From the NCBI RefSeq assembly GCF_003144245.1, contig NW_020289984.1, positions 434,001 through 498,000 on the forward strand: a DNA stretch of 64,000 nucleotides, written 5' to 3'. The notes beneath the pieces were generated by a model, which was not told the DNA's origin, did no database searches, and worked only from the letters and a program-made list of their open reading frames with translations. Numbering within the stretch: the stretch's first letter is position 1; the number at the start of each line of letters is the position of its first letter. Shown one piece after another: positions 18,674-29,890 of this stretch. The stretch is from Jaminaea rosea (taxonomy: Eukaryota > Basidiomycota > Exobasidiomycetes > Microstromatales). The position numbers and the translations under genes are program-made.

Positions 18674-21096
18674 ATGTCCCTGAGCCATCGGGGCCGTCAG
18701 CTGGCCTTGCCCTTGCTAACGGCCGGACTGGCCGTCCTCGCCGTCCTCTATGCGCCTTCACGGACACCACGGGTCGGCTGGACTCAAGCGCTCGCGTCAC
18801 TTGCTATGCCCAATGACTCGTGGACGAATGAAGCCTGTCGCTTCTCCTATGCGCGGTTCCACCTCTATTTCACCCTGCCTCCTACAGCGATCTTGTATGC
18901 GGTGTATCGCCCATTCATGACGCCGGTGGATTATGCGAAGCTGCTCCTCTTGCCGGGGATTGCTTTCGTGTGGACGACGCTGTGGGATAATGAGCTCGTG
19001 AGGCAGAGGGCGTGGAGCTACCCGCGCTCCTGTGTGATGGGAGTTGTGGGATATGTGCCTGTCGAGGAGTATTTCTTCGTGAGTAGCGAAGCCGATGAGG
19101 AGGCGCTGTCTCAGCGGCTAACATCTGCATTCGACCGCGCCTGCAGTTCCTCATCCAATCAGTCATGACTACCCTCCTCACCTCGTGCTTCACTCGTTGG
19201 CTCCTCCCGACACTCTACATCGCCGAGCCACGCGCGCCGTCAATAGCCAGGCGGCTGCTTCGCCCCTCCTTCCTCTGCCTTGCTTTCTGCAGCATAGCAC
19301 TCTATTACGGTCTGCTCCTCTCACGACCCGGCGCCCACAGCTACTACATCGGCATGATCGCTTGGTGGGCCTCGATACCCCTCGCCTTGCTCCTTTGGGG
19401 CTCCTCCAACTTCATCTCACGCATGCCTTGGAGAGCGCTCGTTCTCAGCGTGGCTATACCCACCTTCTACCTTTGGGGAACGGACATCTTTGCACTGAGG
19501 AGAGGGACGTGGCACATCAGTGAGAGGACTAGCTTGGGGATCTTTCCTCTGCCGAATCTACCGGTCGAGGAGGCAGTCTTCTTCACAGTGACGAACGCTC
19601 TGCTCGTCGTGGCGTCGTACACCTTCGACCGCTGTCTGGTCATCAGCAAGCTCGACGCAAAGCTGCCCTATGCGCCGAGCTACTTGCCACTGAATTCGGC
19701 TTCGATCTCCTCGCTGTGGCGCACATTCATTGCGAGAGATCCGGTCACTGCCTCCGCGGGCGAGAGGGACGGCGTCATGGACGATGAAGACGACACCGCT
19801 GCCTACCTGGCCAACCTTCGCACCTCCCTATCCATCCTCTCGAAAGCCTCAAGGTCGTTCAGCATGGCCTCCCTTCTCCTTCCCTGGGATCTACGCTCCG
19901 ACCTCTGCATCCTCTACGCTTTCTGCCGAGCGGCAGATGACTGCGTTGACGAAGTGAGAGAGCATGCCGTCCCGAACACGACTGGAGGGAGCAGCCCAGC
20001 CCTTGCGCAACATCAGCTGCACCACCGCAGGAGGTCAAGTAGCCTGATCTCGACCTCACGACTCCGCCTCTTATCAGATCTAGTCGCCCTCATCTACCGC
20101 ATGGACCTGCCTCCGCATCTCGTTCGCAAACAAATCCGTGACACCCTCACCACCCGCAACCTGGAGCTCAGCACCCAGTCTCGCGAGAATCTTCGCGCCT
20201 CTGCCTCCGCCGTGGTGCACCTGCGGCATCTCGTCCCCAAGTCCTTGTGGGACGAGCTGCTTCGAGGGTACGAGCGCGACCTTGACCTCGATCTGGGCGG
20301 GAGTAGCGCACGTTTGCGCAGTATGGACGATCTAGTCGAGTATGCACAATGTGTTGCGGGTAGTGTCGGGGAGATGTGCGTGCGGGTCGTGCTGGGTAGG
20401 TGCGCCCCGGGAGAGTGGGAGGGCCTACCTAGCAGCGGAGAGTGGGGACTCAAGAGGTCGATACGATATGACGCGAAAAGGGGATTCGAGGGATGCGCAC
20501 CTGATCTGGCGCAAAGACCGGAGGATGCGGCCTTGCTGCCACGATACTTGATTTATCATGCGAGGAGGATGGGCGTAGCGCTGCAGCTGGTCAATGTAGC
20601 CAGGGATGTGATCGATGACGCTGTCAGGCTGAGACGGTGCTATCTGCCGATCGATGTCATCATGGGTGGTGGCAAGGGCGGTGAGGAGGAGGCAGAGCTG
20701 ATCCAGTCAGCCTTGTTTGCGGGAAAGGTCAGCGTGGCGAACACGGCAACAGCGACAGGGAAGACGAACGGAAACTCGACTCCCACGCTCCCTTCGACAC
20801 CTAAATCCTCCCGCCTCCCCGCCATCTCACCTGCAGCGCTGCGGCCCACCACGCTGCACCTCGTTCACCTCGCAACACAACTGTACAGCACCTCCTTTCC
20901 GGCCCTAACCGCCCTCGGGAGCATCTCTCCTCCCACCCGCTCGGGGCTGCGGGCGGCGTGTAGCGTCTACTTCGGGATAGCGGAGAGCATCATATCGCAG
21001 GATGCGGAGCAGGTCGAGAGGGGAGAGAGGGCGACGATGAGTTCGTCGGAAAGGGCGAGAAGAGCTGGAAGAGCCGTCTGGTTTGGGTGGGGTTAA
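18674..21096 (+). CDS. crtYB: Bifunctional lycopene cyclase/phytoene synthase
   Basis: Fused enzyme of fungal carotenoid synthesis. The N-terminal integral-membrane cyclase closes lycopene ends; the C-terminal phytoene synthase condenses two GGPP. Exons 18674-19078 and 19147-21096 join in phase 0 (EYFF/FLIQ) to 784 residues. The cyclase part has repeated membrane helices with the motif pairs TTLWDNELV...YVPVEEYFFFLIQS and WGTDIFALRRGTW...LPNLPVEEAVFF. The synthase part has ASRSFSMAS, the first aspartate motif ADDCVDE (399-404), NLELSTQSRENL and the second motif NVARDVIDDAV (about 619-629). All catalytic aspartates are present. No desaturase, cleavage oxygenase or opsin gene lies nearby, so the pathway is not clustered here. 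Confidence 0.96.
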
Positions 21097-21378
21097 GGCG
21101 AAGATACCTTTTCTTCTGATTGTTCTCGAGGAGGCTGCAATCCGCAACTTCGTTTCGCACCGCTCGATATTGTGCGCTTGATCGGCGAAAGAGGTGGTAT
21201 CGATTGAGTCAAGAAAGGGGTGGTGGCGAGCAGCTCGTCAGAGAGGAGCGAAAGAAGATAGGTACAGTGAAATGCAAAGCGAACGTGAGTGTGTAGGATA
21301 GCAGTAATGGGAAGAGCAGAGAAGAGCGAGGAGCAGATGGGCAAGATTTGAAGGATGGAGCACTCAAGACATCGACTT
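21097..21378. other. Convergent intergenic region, carotenoid gene/PDR transporter
   Basis: A 282-bp tail-to-tail spacer that should hold both 3' UTRs. No gene or repeat was seen. Confidence 0.4.
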
Positions 21379-24300
21379 CTAGTCCGTCTCTTTGACTTCC
21401 CTCGCCTCATTACGTGGTGTCGTGGTAGCCGTAGCGTTGGCCGCAGCATGCCCGTTACTACCTGCGAGCACAGCCTCCGCCTCGCCCGGCGCCTCAGGAT
21501 GAGAAGCAGTCAAAGCCGCAGCTCTCGTCGTAGCATCAACTGCATCCTCCTTCTCCTGCTCGACCTTGTCGTCTTGCGTGCCTGCAGCAGCTGGCATCTT
21601 GCTTGCCTTCATGCTTCCCGCATTCTTGGGGCGAACCCGCAACCAAAAGAGTCCGCCGAGAAGAGCCAGGTTGAAGAGGCAGTACGCGGCCAGAATCCCG
21701 ACATTGCGGAAGCGGTGTGACGCATCAAAGTGGGTCGGTCCTGCGCTCAAGCCGGAGAGGAAGGTGATGCCCTCCCTGTACTGGCAGTACGAGCACGACA
21801 TCCCGTCAGGCGCTGTCTGGTAGTATCCTGGGCCGAGGGGTGGTTGGTCGAGCGTCGATGAGAAGTTGCTCAAGAAGGCCTCACAGCTTTGTCCCTGCGG
21901 CGGTACGAGGGTAGAGAACTCTGCCGGCTCGCAGCGCACTGGCTGGTCGATGAGCGTGTTGGCCAGTAGGGACTCGAGGAGGTACGTGAAGGGCGAGAGG
22001 GGCGGCAGCCACTGACGCCAGAAGTACGGCATGAGCGCCGGTGGCTGGACGACTCCACAGAAGACGACGACGAAGCTGAAGAAGAAGCTGAACGCTACAC
22101 TGGCAATCATCGCGTTAGCCGATACCGTGGCCACGGCGGCGGCGAATGCTGTCCAGTAGATTTGGAAGATGACGCAGATCAGGAACCAGGAGAAGGCAGC
22201 CCGCGCTGAATTGTCTGGGTTGAAGCGGGTCATGAAGAACCAGGGGAGCCAGAAGGTCGTCGAGGCGACGATGTTCCACGGTACTTCGACTAGGATGTAG
22301 GTCAGGGGGAGGACGGTCCAGTGATAGAGTTTGGAAGGGGATTCGCGCGCTTCGTATAGGGAGCGGAATAAGAGGAAGACGCTGCGGGCAAAGATGAACG
22401 GTTACGGAAGTCAGTCTATGCAAAGCTTTGTACTGTTGCTTGCCCTCGTCCCGCCTACTCACGGCTGCATCTGCTGAGCGAGTGACACCGAGAGCACCAG
22501 TGACATGAAGATGGCGAACAGCTTATTCTGCAGCGAGGCGACGCTGACCTTGGCTCCTTGATGCCAGAAGCTCGACCCGATGAAGAGCCCTGCGAACAAG
22601 CAGAGCCCGATCTTGCTGCCTAAGTAGGTTGGGTCGCGCCAGTAGTGCACGGCCGTACGCCAAAAGACTGACCTAAGCTGAGTCATGTAGCTTGCGGCGT
22701 ATTCACGGTTGCCTCTCGCCTCCTCCTCAGGCGAGAGAACAAGACCCTCAGAGGACGACTCGATGTCAATGAGATCGCGTTGCAACTGCTGGTGCATGTC
22801 CGAAGCGACGAAGAGCGCATGCCAATCCTGCCCCTTTGCGTTTCCTCCCGATGCTCCAGCACCAATGACGTCGAGCATGTACTCGGCAACATTGTCGTTC
22901 TCCTTGCACACTTGCCCAGAGCGACTCTCAAAATAGTCAGCCACTGTGTTGCCGTTTGGGCCAATGTCCCCAAAGTAGACGGTACGGCCGCCGCGCTGCA
23001 GGAGGAGCAGGCGATCGAAGACGCAGAAAAGCTCTCCACTAGGCTGGTGGATTGTGCACACGATTGCTTGCCCGGCATCGGCGAGCTTGCGCAGGAGGCG
23101 GACGATGGACCAGGCTGCTTGCCCATCCAGACCGGAGGTAGGCTCGTCGAGGAAGAGCAGGAGGGAAGGCTTGGCGGCCAACTCCACACCGATCGTCAAG
23201 CGCTTGCGCTGTTCCACACTCAAGCCTTGTCCCACCTCGCCAACGATCGCGTCGGCCCATTCGTTCATCTCAAGCATGCTCAACACTTGCTCAACATAGG
23301 CATGCTTATCAGCCAGTGAGACCTCTGCAGGCTGACGAAGCTCAGCAGAGAAGCGGAGTGCCTCACGCACGGAGGTTGTGGCGAGGTGAACGTCCATCTG
23401 TTGGCAGTATGAGGTACCGGCTTGGAAGGAAGCAGGAACGGGACGGCCAGAGAGCTTGAGGTCGCCTGTCACCACGCCCGTGCTCGTGCGGTGAGCCAAG
23501 ACGTTCAGGAGGGTCGTCTTGCCTGCACCGCTCGCGCCCATGAGAGCGACGAGAGACCCTGGCTTCACATAGCCGCTGACGTTGCAAAGCAGCTGGCGGG
23601 GTTTGCCCTTGACTAATACCTCGTAGTTGAGATGGTGCCAGGAGAACGTAGCCTTGGATGTCTCAATTTCTGCAATAGCTGCATCGCGGTCCGCAGACAT
23701 TGTCTCGGGCGTACCACCCTTTCCCGACTCGACATCTCCACCGTCTGCGCCAGTCTTCTGCTTGGTCGCTGCGGCCGCAGCTGCAGTTCCCTTCTTGAAG
23801 ACCATTACCCCGCCGGCGGAGCTCGGGTCGCTCTGAAATTCCGTGGCGACTGCATAGACCGTCACTGAGAAGACGAACATGGCGAGAATGATACCGGCAT
23901 TCCTCTTTCTGTTCTCCCACAGGTAACCGAAAGAAAATTGCGCATACTCTAATCCGTTGATTACAGTCTGGCCCGGCCTGGCGCCCGAGATGGCGCATAC
24001 CTGGTTCGCCGGATTCACGTTGGCGTAGCTAGGGCCCGCAGGGATAAGCGAAGCGCAGGGCACGTTCAGATTGCGGAACTCGTTGGTGATCAAGATCTCG
24101 AAGGCGAAACTGAGCGGATTCGCATAGGAGATCCATCGCCACCAGTCCACCATGGAGGGACGCGGGACAACGTAGCCCGCGTACAGCGAAAGGGCAATGA
24201 TGATCAAGCCGCTGAAGAGGGTTGCCGTAGCTTCTGCGCGGAAGATGGCCGCCAGAGCTCGGAAGGTCGCCGTCATTGCGAGTGTCGAGGCGATGACGAC

Positions 24301-26109
24301 GCTGTAGAAGATGAAGAATGCGGAGCCCGAGGCGTGCAGTCCAGTGAGGAAGTAGAGGATGAGCGAGAAGCAGGTGATGGAGATGCAGCGCACGGGAATG
24401 TCCAGCAGCGTGTTGGCTAGACTATCGGCCGCTGGACTACAGAACCCAAAACGGTGGTGTCGAATGACGATAGGTCGTTGTGCGTAGCTGTTGGGGATCT
24501 CTGCCGCGGACAGGAAAGCGAAGTAGAGCAAGCTAAAAAAGAGGACACCTCCTCGTGAGAAGAAGCCCGCAGACGTGGTTGGCATGTCGTAAAATGTTGA
24601 GCCAATGATCAAGGCTTGCATAGTACAGGCGACGCTGATAATGATGGTTGTGAGCTTGTCACCCCACATGATCTGAGCACGACGCTTGATGCTCAAGGTG
24701 ATTTGCTGACGCCAAGAGAGGACGAAGCGCGACGAGTCGGGCACGCGCTTGGCCTTGTCCTGCTGTGCAAGATCGCGGTACTTCTGCGTCGCCTCGTCCT
24801 CGCTGCGGGCGCGTGCAAGCTCGGCGATGTACTCATCTACTTGCTCGCGACACTTCTGGCCTTGTGCTGACTGCTGGAAGGCGAGAGCTTGTTCACCCGG
24901 TGTCTTAGGGACTCGCCCCTCGTAGCCAGGTCGAATGCGTCTGCCGAGAGAGTCGGTGCAGGCAACGAGGAAGTCAGCCGTCGTCTGACGTGGCTGCGGC
25001 TCAAAGCCTAGACTGTAGAAGTATTCGTGAGCTTCGCTCATCTTGCCACCGAAGAAGACCATCCGTCCCTCGTTGAGGACGATGACCTTGTCGAAGAGAT
25101 CGGTGAGAGCTTGACCTGGCTGATACATAGAGCAGAGTGTTGCGAGCTGTCCGACATCGGTGGCGGTGCGCATGGCTTGGACGAACTCGAGCGCCGTACT
25201 CGAGTCGAGACCGCGGCTGGAGTTGTCGAAGCAGGCCACTCGACAGCGTGAGGCCAGGATCTCAGCGATGGAGACTCGCTTCTTCTCGCCGCCTGAGATA
25301 CCCCTGATCAGCTCGTTGCCCACGGGTGTGTTGTACGTATGGCTCAGCCCGAGCGTTGTAGCAATGACCTCCTTGTTCAGTCTGATATATTCCTTGCGCG
25401 ATGCCTCTGCTTGCTCCAGATCCATCCTACGCTTGGCCTGCGGGGCACGAGATGCGATAGCGAAGTCGAGCGTGTCGCCTACCTGAAGCGTGGGAAAGTG
25501 AATGTCGTCCTCTGGACAGTAAACGACATCCGGTCGCAAGGGACCGTTGAGCTCCTTCGGACCGAAGCCTTCCCAACTGACATCCCCGCGCACATCCTTG
25601 TACCCTTCCCACAACTTGGCCAATGTCTTGAGCAAGGTGGTGCAGCCCGACCCTGGCCTGCCGAGAACGAGAAGCATTTCCCCTGGCCTGACGCATCCTG
25701 TCACATCTTGAAGGATGTGCCTGATAGGTGGCGAGTGGAAGAGATTGGCAACGTGATGATGAATCTTGGTCGCCTCAGTCACGAGAGAGCCCATCGTCGC
25801 CTGCTGCGTCAGACCGGCGCCGACCCCGTCGACACTGAGGCCGCGAAACGCCACACCCATCGTGCGCTGCTCGAGTCCAATATCCTCTGCCTTCTCCCTC
25901 AAGCGACGCAGGTGAAGATCTAAGTCGAATTTGGCTGATTCGTCAAAGGGGTCGTACGTCGGTGGACGCTCATGTTCGCGCTGCGCGGCCGCACCCTTTT
26001 CGATGTCGGGCGACTGTTGCTCCTTTGCCGTTGCGATGCCGTCGTCGCCATGATTTGAGGCAGCAGGCGTGGCAGCAGCGCTAACTGGGCTGGAAGATGG
26101 AGATGTCAT
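21379..26109 (-). CDS. Pdr5-type full ABCG multidrug transporter
   Basis: Pleiotropic drug resistance transporter of the plasma membrane that exports drugs, sterol-like compounds or lipids. Exons 26109-22463 and 22381-21379 give about 1549 residues in reverse order NBD1-TMD1-NBD2-TMD2. NBD1 has the fungal PDR variants GRPGSGCTT and RGISGGEKKRVSIAE with CFDNSSRGLD. NBD2 has GASGAGKTTLLNVLAHR and the degenerate signature LSVEQRKRLTIGVEL with LLFLDEPTSGLD. This asymmetry is normal for the family. TMD2 ends with the conserved LPPLSPFTYLLESLL and a Cys-containing extracellular loop. The single 81-bp intron lies in TMD2 just after AQQMQP. The frame continues upstream of ATG 26109 only to a GTG, so 26109 is the best start. 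Confidence 0.95.
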
Positions 26110-26770
26110 GGCTGTCTGTGGCTGCGGAGGCGACGTGTCGTCGTCCACACCCCGTGTGCGAAAGGAGCGAGTGTAAGTGTCAGGGAGTGTCTGAGGAAAA
26201 GAAGAGAGAGGGAAGAAGGGCGATCAAGGGCGGCTGGAAGCGAGGGCTTTGACCCTTATCTGGATCTTCGAATGCCGTCGTCAATATAGGGCCACATTCA
26301 TCGTCGCTCGTCGTCGTCGGTCGCGGGTCGTTAGGCAAGCTTTATTCTCATTCACATCTCGCCCACGTCCGGCTTTGGCTGCTCCGTCCGGACCTCGACT
26401 TCCCCCTCGCTTGGCCGACTTTTTCCGTCCGCCTGCCTGCTCCTCTCCCCCGCATTGCATTAGACTACCTTGACTCTCCCACGCTTCTTCTGCTAAACGA
26501 AGCTGTCCGACCTCGGCGTCGGTCAATTCACGCCAGGAAGGGTCCGGCCCTCATGGCGCGATGCGACGAGAGCAAGGCCGTGCCCTGAGTGATCACTACG
26601 CCGTGCGACAAACGCGTGCGGATCTCAGGTCCCGAATGCAGTTCGCTGCGGGGGTGCCTTTCAGCGTGCTTTGAGCTCGTACGGATGGAGAGTAAAAGTT
26701 GATGACAATTGATAGATTGTCCGAGAATTGAGCGGCCCGTATACCCTCTTGCTCCTCCTCCTCTCGCGCA
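26110..26770. promoter_or_regulatory. Intergenic region upstream of the PDR transporter
   Basis: 661 bp between the PDR start and the stop of MDM31, both on the minus strand. It should contain the PDR promoter and the MDM31 3' UTR. A GATA-type CTTATC lies near 26256. No ORF with family resemblance was found. Confidence 0.4.
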
Positions 26771-29643
26771 TCATTCCAACGCATCCCTCAGCTGTCTCGC
26801 CAATCCCAACAGCCCCCAAAGTGCACTCTTCAAACTCCAAACGCTCACTCTCTTCCACCTCTTACTGTTCTCGGCCTCCGACTCTACATGACTCGCCAAC
26901 GCCTCGTACATCTGCTCGCTTACCAGCGGCAGTAGTCCCGTTTGAGCTAGGTCGATGCTACCGTCGAACTCACCCAGATCCATGACGATGCGGGCCGTCA
27001 AAGGGATGAGGGTTCGGTTGGCGTTCATGAATGCTACAATGGGTCGGACAAAGGCTTGACGCGAGTATGGGAGGTCCGAATGCAGGAGCGGAACAGCTGC
27101 TTTGATGTCTTTGAATCGAACGTCGAGGTCTATCACGACGGAGGGTGGTGGAGTAGCTGGCGGTTCGTCTTGATGTGCGGATGAAGAAGCCTCGTCCTGA
27201 TCGCTGCCCTCGTGGTGGTGATGATGATGGAGACGCTGCGAGTCCTCAGGTAGCTCGGGCTCTTCCATAGGAGGCGGGTCCTCCCCCGATGAAGAGAAGA
27301 TTGCCGCCTTCAGCCGTCGTCGCCAGCTCCTCCTGCGCATCTCTTCACGCTCGTGGCGGAGAGCGCCATCGCTGCCTTCATCGCCATCGCTACCTCCCGC
27401 GTGCAGCCCGGTACCCTTGATGCTCTCCCTCCAAGCCTTTTCGGCAGCGGGACCCACGGCCGTGAGAGGGGCAGAGATGGCCGGCTTATCGAGCTTGTGC
27501 TGCCCGGGAATGGGTGAGTCAGGGTCCACATTCGTTACGCCGTCCAGATCCAGATCCTCATCGGACACGGGGCGTCGCCTATTCTTGCCGCTGGACCTCT
27601 TGCCATTCCCATTGCCGTTGCCGCTGACAGCGTTTGCGAGGTTGTCGACAATCTCGTTGATAATGGTGTTGATATCCACATCCTCTGCCGAGTCCCGCGG
27701 GAAGCGAATATCCGCAACCACGTCGAAGCGCCCGCTCAGGATCCAGGAAAGCGGCCCCGTCCGGCCGGCTTGGCTTTGCGATTGGATGTGGTCCTGGGAA
27801 GAGGGTAGCAGTGTCAATCAGAAGGGTCAGCTTACGCTGACCAGAGGGCCGCCTGGGCCTCTGCCGTTTCGTGCTCACAATATTGACACCATCGATGCGC
27901 ATGCGCGAGATTGTGCGCCATCGGCCCGTGCTCTCGCTCATCTGTCGTTCCTTCTCGTGCGTGCGACCGATGCTCTGTGGCTTATGTAGACTGAAGAGAC
28001 AGCCGTCTACCTGACCCGTGATGCTGTCAGCGCCCAGTAAGTCGTAGAAGAGCCATCTAGACGCCGGGAGAGAGTGCATTAGTCCGGCAGCTCTTCTCCG
28101 TTCACTACACGACGCGCCTACTCACTGTTTCCTCAGCTTGGGAATCGACGCATTGAATACTGAGAAATTGAACGGCCGGAAATTTCCCGGCTGGTAGATT
28201 GTGACCAGCACATCGGCCACTGCCAGGCTCTCGATCTCAAAGTCGCCTGGGCTGGCCTGCCTTCTCGCAGCCTTAGGGTCGTAGGGCTTATTTGGGTCCC
28301 AGTGGACATTTCGTCGATCAATGATGCCTCTCACCCCTTTGACTACCGCGTCTTCTACCAACCCTTTACCCTCAAACCACCGTGATATGCTCAATGTCAC
28401 CTCAATGGTGTCGACGTTTAAGTCGAACATAGTAAAGTTTGTGTTGACGCCCTCACGCTCCTCTTGACTCAGATGCTCTCCTGTCGCGCTCGGATGTAGC
28501 GGTGGAGCGACTTCGTCTCCGATTTCTTCCCAGGATCCGCCTTCCCAGGGCATGCCCTGCGAAGCACTCTGTGCCGCCGCTCCTCTGCGTTGCTCACCGC
28601 TCTCCCTCCTGAGGCGGGCTTTGCGCTTCTTGGCCCTCTCCAAGCGTAGCGACTCGGGATCATTTCCCTGTGCGCGACGAGTCATGAAGACATTTTGAAA
28701 GCAGATGCGGCTGTCCTTCCATTTCGGGAGGATGGCTGACTCGAAGACAACGGTGATGCCTGTGGAGGAGGTGAGGTAGTCGGCGATTTTGCGGCCGATC
28801 CAGTCTGAGCATGGCGAGATGGAAAGGGGAGGTTCAGCGGGTAGACCAGATTTGTCCAAGGCCTGGCGCTTACTCACGCTGCATATTGAGCATATCAAGG
28901 CCCCACAGTACAATGCTGACAGCCGTCGTGGTCCCCACGACGATGAGGATGATGGTGCCCAGTCCACCGAGCGTGAGAAAGGCAGAGAAGTCGTCTGCGT
29001 TAAAGCGACGGAAGCTGCGGATTGTGAACCACTTGAAACGAATACCGAAGCGTGTCCAGAATCCATGCGCGTAGCGTAAGAGCTCTTCTTTCGTCGGTCG
29101 ACGGTAGGGTAGAGGGGAAAGGCTGTGCTGCTGAGAAGGTGGAGGTGTCGATGGGTCGCCTTGCTGATCCGCAGTGGATGAAGATGAGGCCGAGTCGCTC
29201 TGTGGTGATGCGGATGAGGATAGCTTTGATGCTCGATGCGATATCGACCGCATTGCTAGCTCTCTGAGGTTGCGAGGGTAGTTTGCGAAAGGGCCTCGTT
29301 CATCATCGTGCCTCGACTGAGACGGCTGAGATGGTTGAGCGTCATCTGCATGCTGCGGATCTCGGCCCTTGTCGCCATCATGACTGCTGTTTGATGCAGC
29401 TGAGGTTGAGAATGAGGAGCGAGAGAGGTGGCCCTTGGCGGCAAGTGGTCGTATCGGCCTGGGCAAGGTCATCGCTCCTTGCGCAGCAAAGAAGGAGCGA
29501 ATCGAGGCATATCGTTGGCTGCAAGAGGAGAAGCGATGAGCAAGCTGCGGCGATGCTTTATGACGGACCATATAGACTCACATGTCTGCCTGTGACGCAG
29601 CTTGCTGTCGCACGAGGGCGATGGCGCCCCTGCTCAGGGCCAT
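26771..29643 (-). CDS. MDM31: Mdm31-family mitochondrial inner-membrane protein
   Basis: Mdm31 is an inner-membrane protein needed for mitochondrial morphology, inheritance and cardiolipin/phospholipid handling. Exons on the minus strand are 29643-29582, 29518-28878, 28804-28126, 28056-27879 and 27793-26771; all phases match and give 860 residues. The N-terminus MALSRGAIALVRQQAASQ, continuing IQRYASIRSFF, is a mitochondrial presequence. The first membrane segment is LTLGGLGTIILIVVGTTTAV. Conserved segments include IADYLTSSTGITVVFESAILPKW, FDLNVDTIEVTLS, FEIESLAVADVLVTIYQP, QWLFYDLLGADSITGQ, SRMRIDGVNIDHI and, near the end, the IVMDLGEFDGSIDL region. An unconserved charged insert with a His run (HHHHHH) lies in the last exon. 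It is divergent with a PPR gene over 247 bp. Confidence 0.92.
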
Positions 29644-29890
29644 GACGAGCTTGAGAGTAGTGGAGATGAAGTCAAAGCAGATTAAGTCCCTTGTCCCGCT
29701 CGTGGCCCCGCGTTCACTCAGTCTTATGAGATGTCGTCTCCGTCTCCGCTTTCCGACAGTGTCGCTGACGTAAGCAAGGAAAGTGTGAGCCACTCCCGTC
29801 TCGCGTCCACAAGTCGAGATTTTGTGGACGGGACTTGAGCTTTGTCACGATATGCTCATCGTCACCATCATCTAGTGAACAGCGTTCGCC
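29644..29890. promoter_or_regulatory. Divergent promoter shared by MDM31 and a PPR gene
   Basis: A 247-bp spacer between two genes that both encode proteins with mitochondrial-type N-termini, so co-regulation is plausible. No specific element was identified. Confidence 0.4.
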
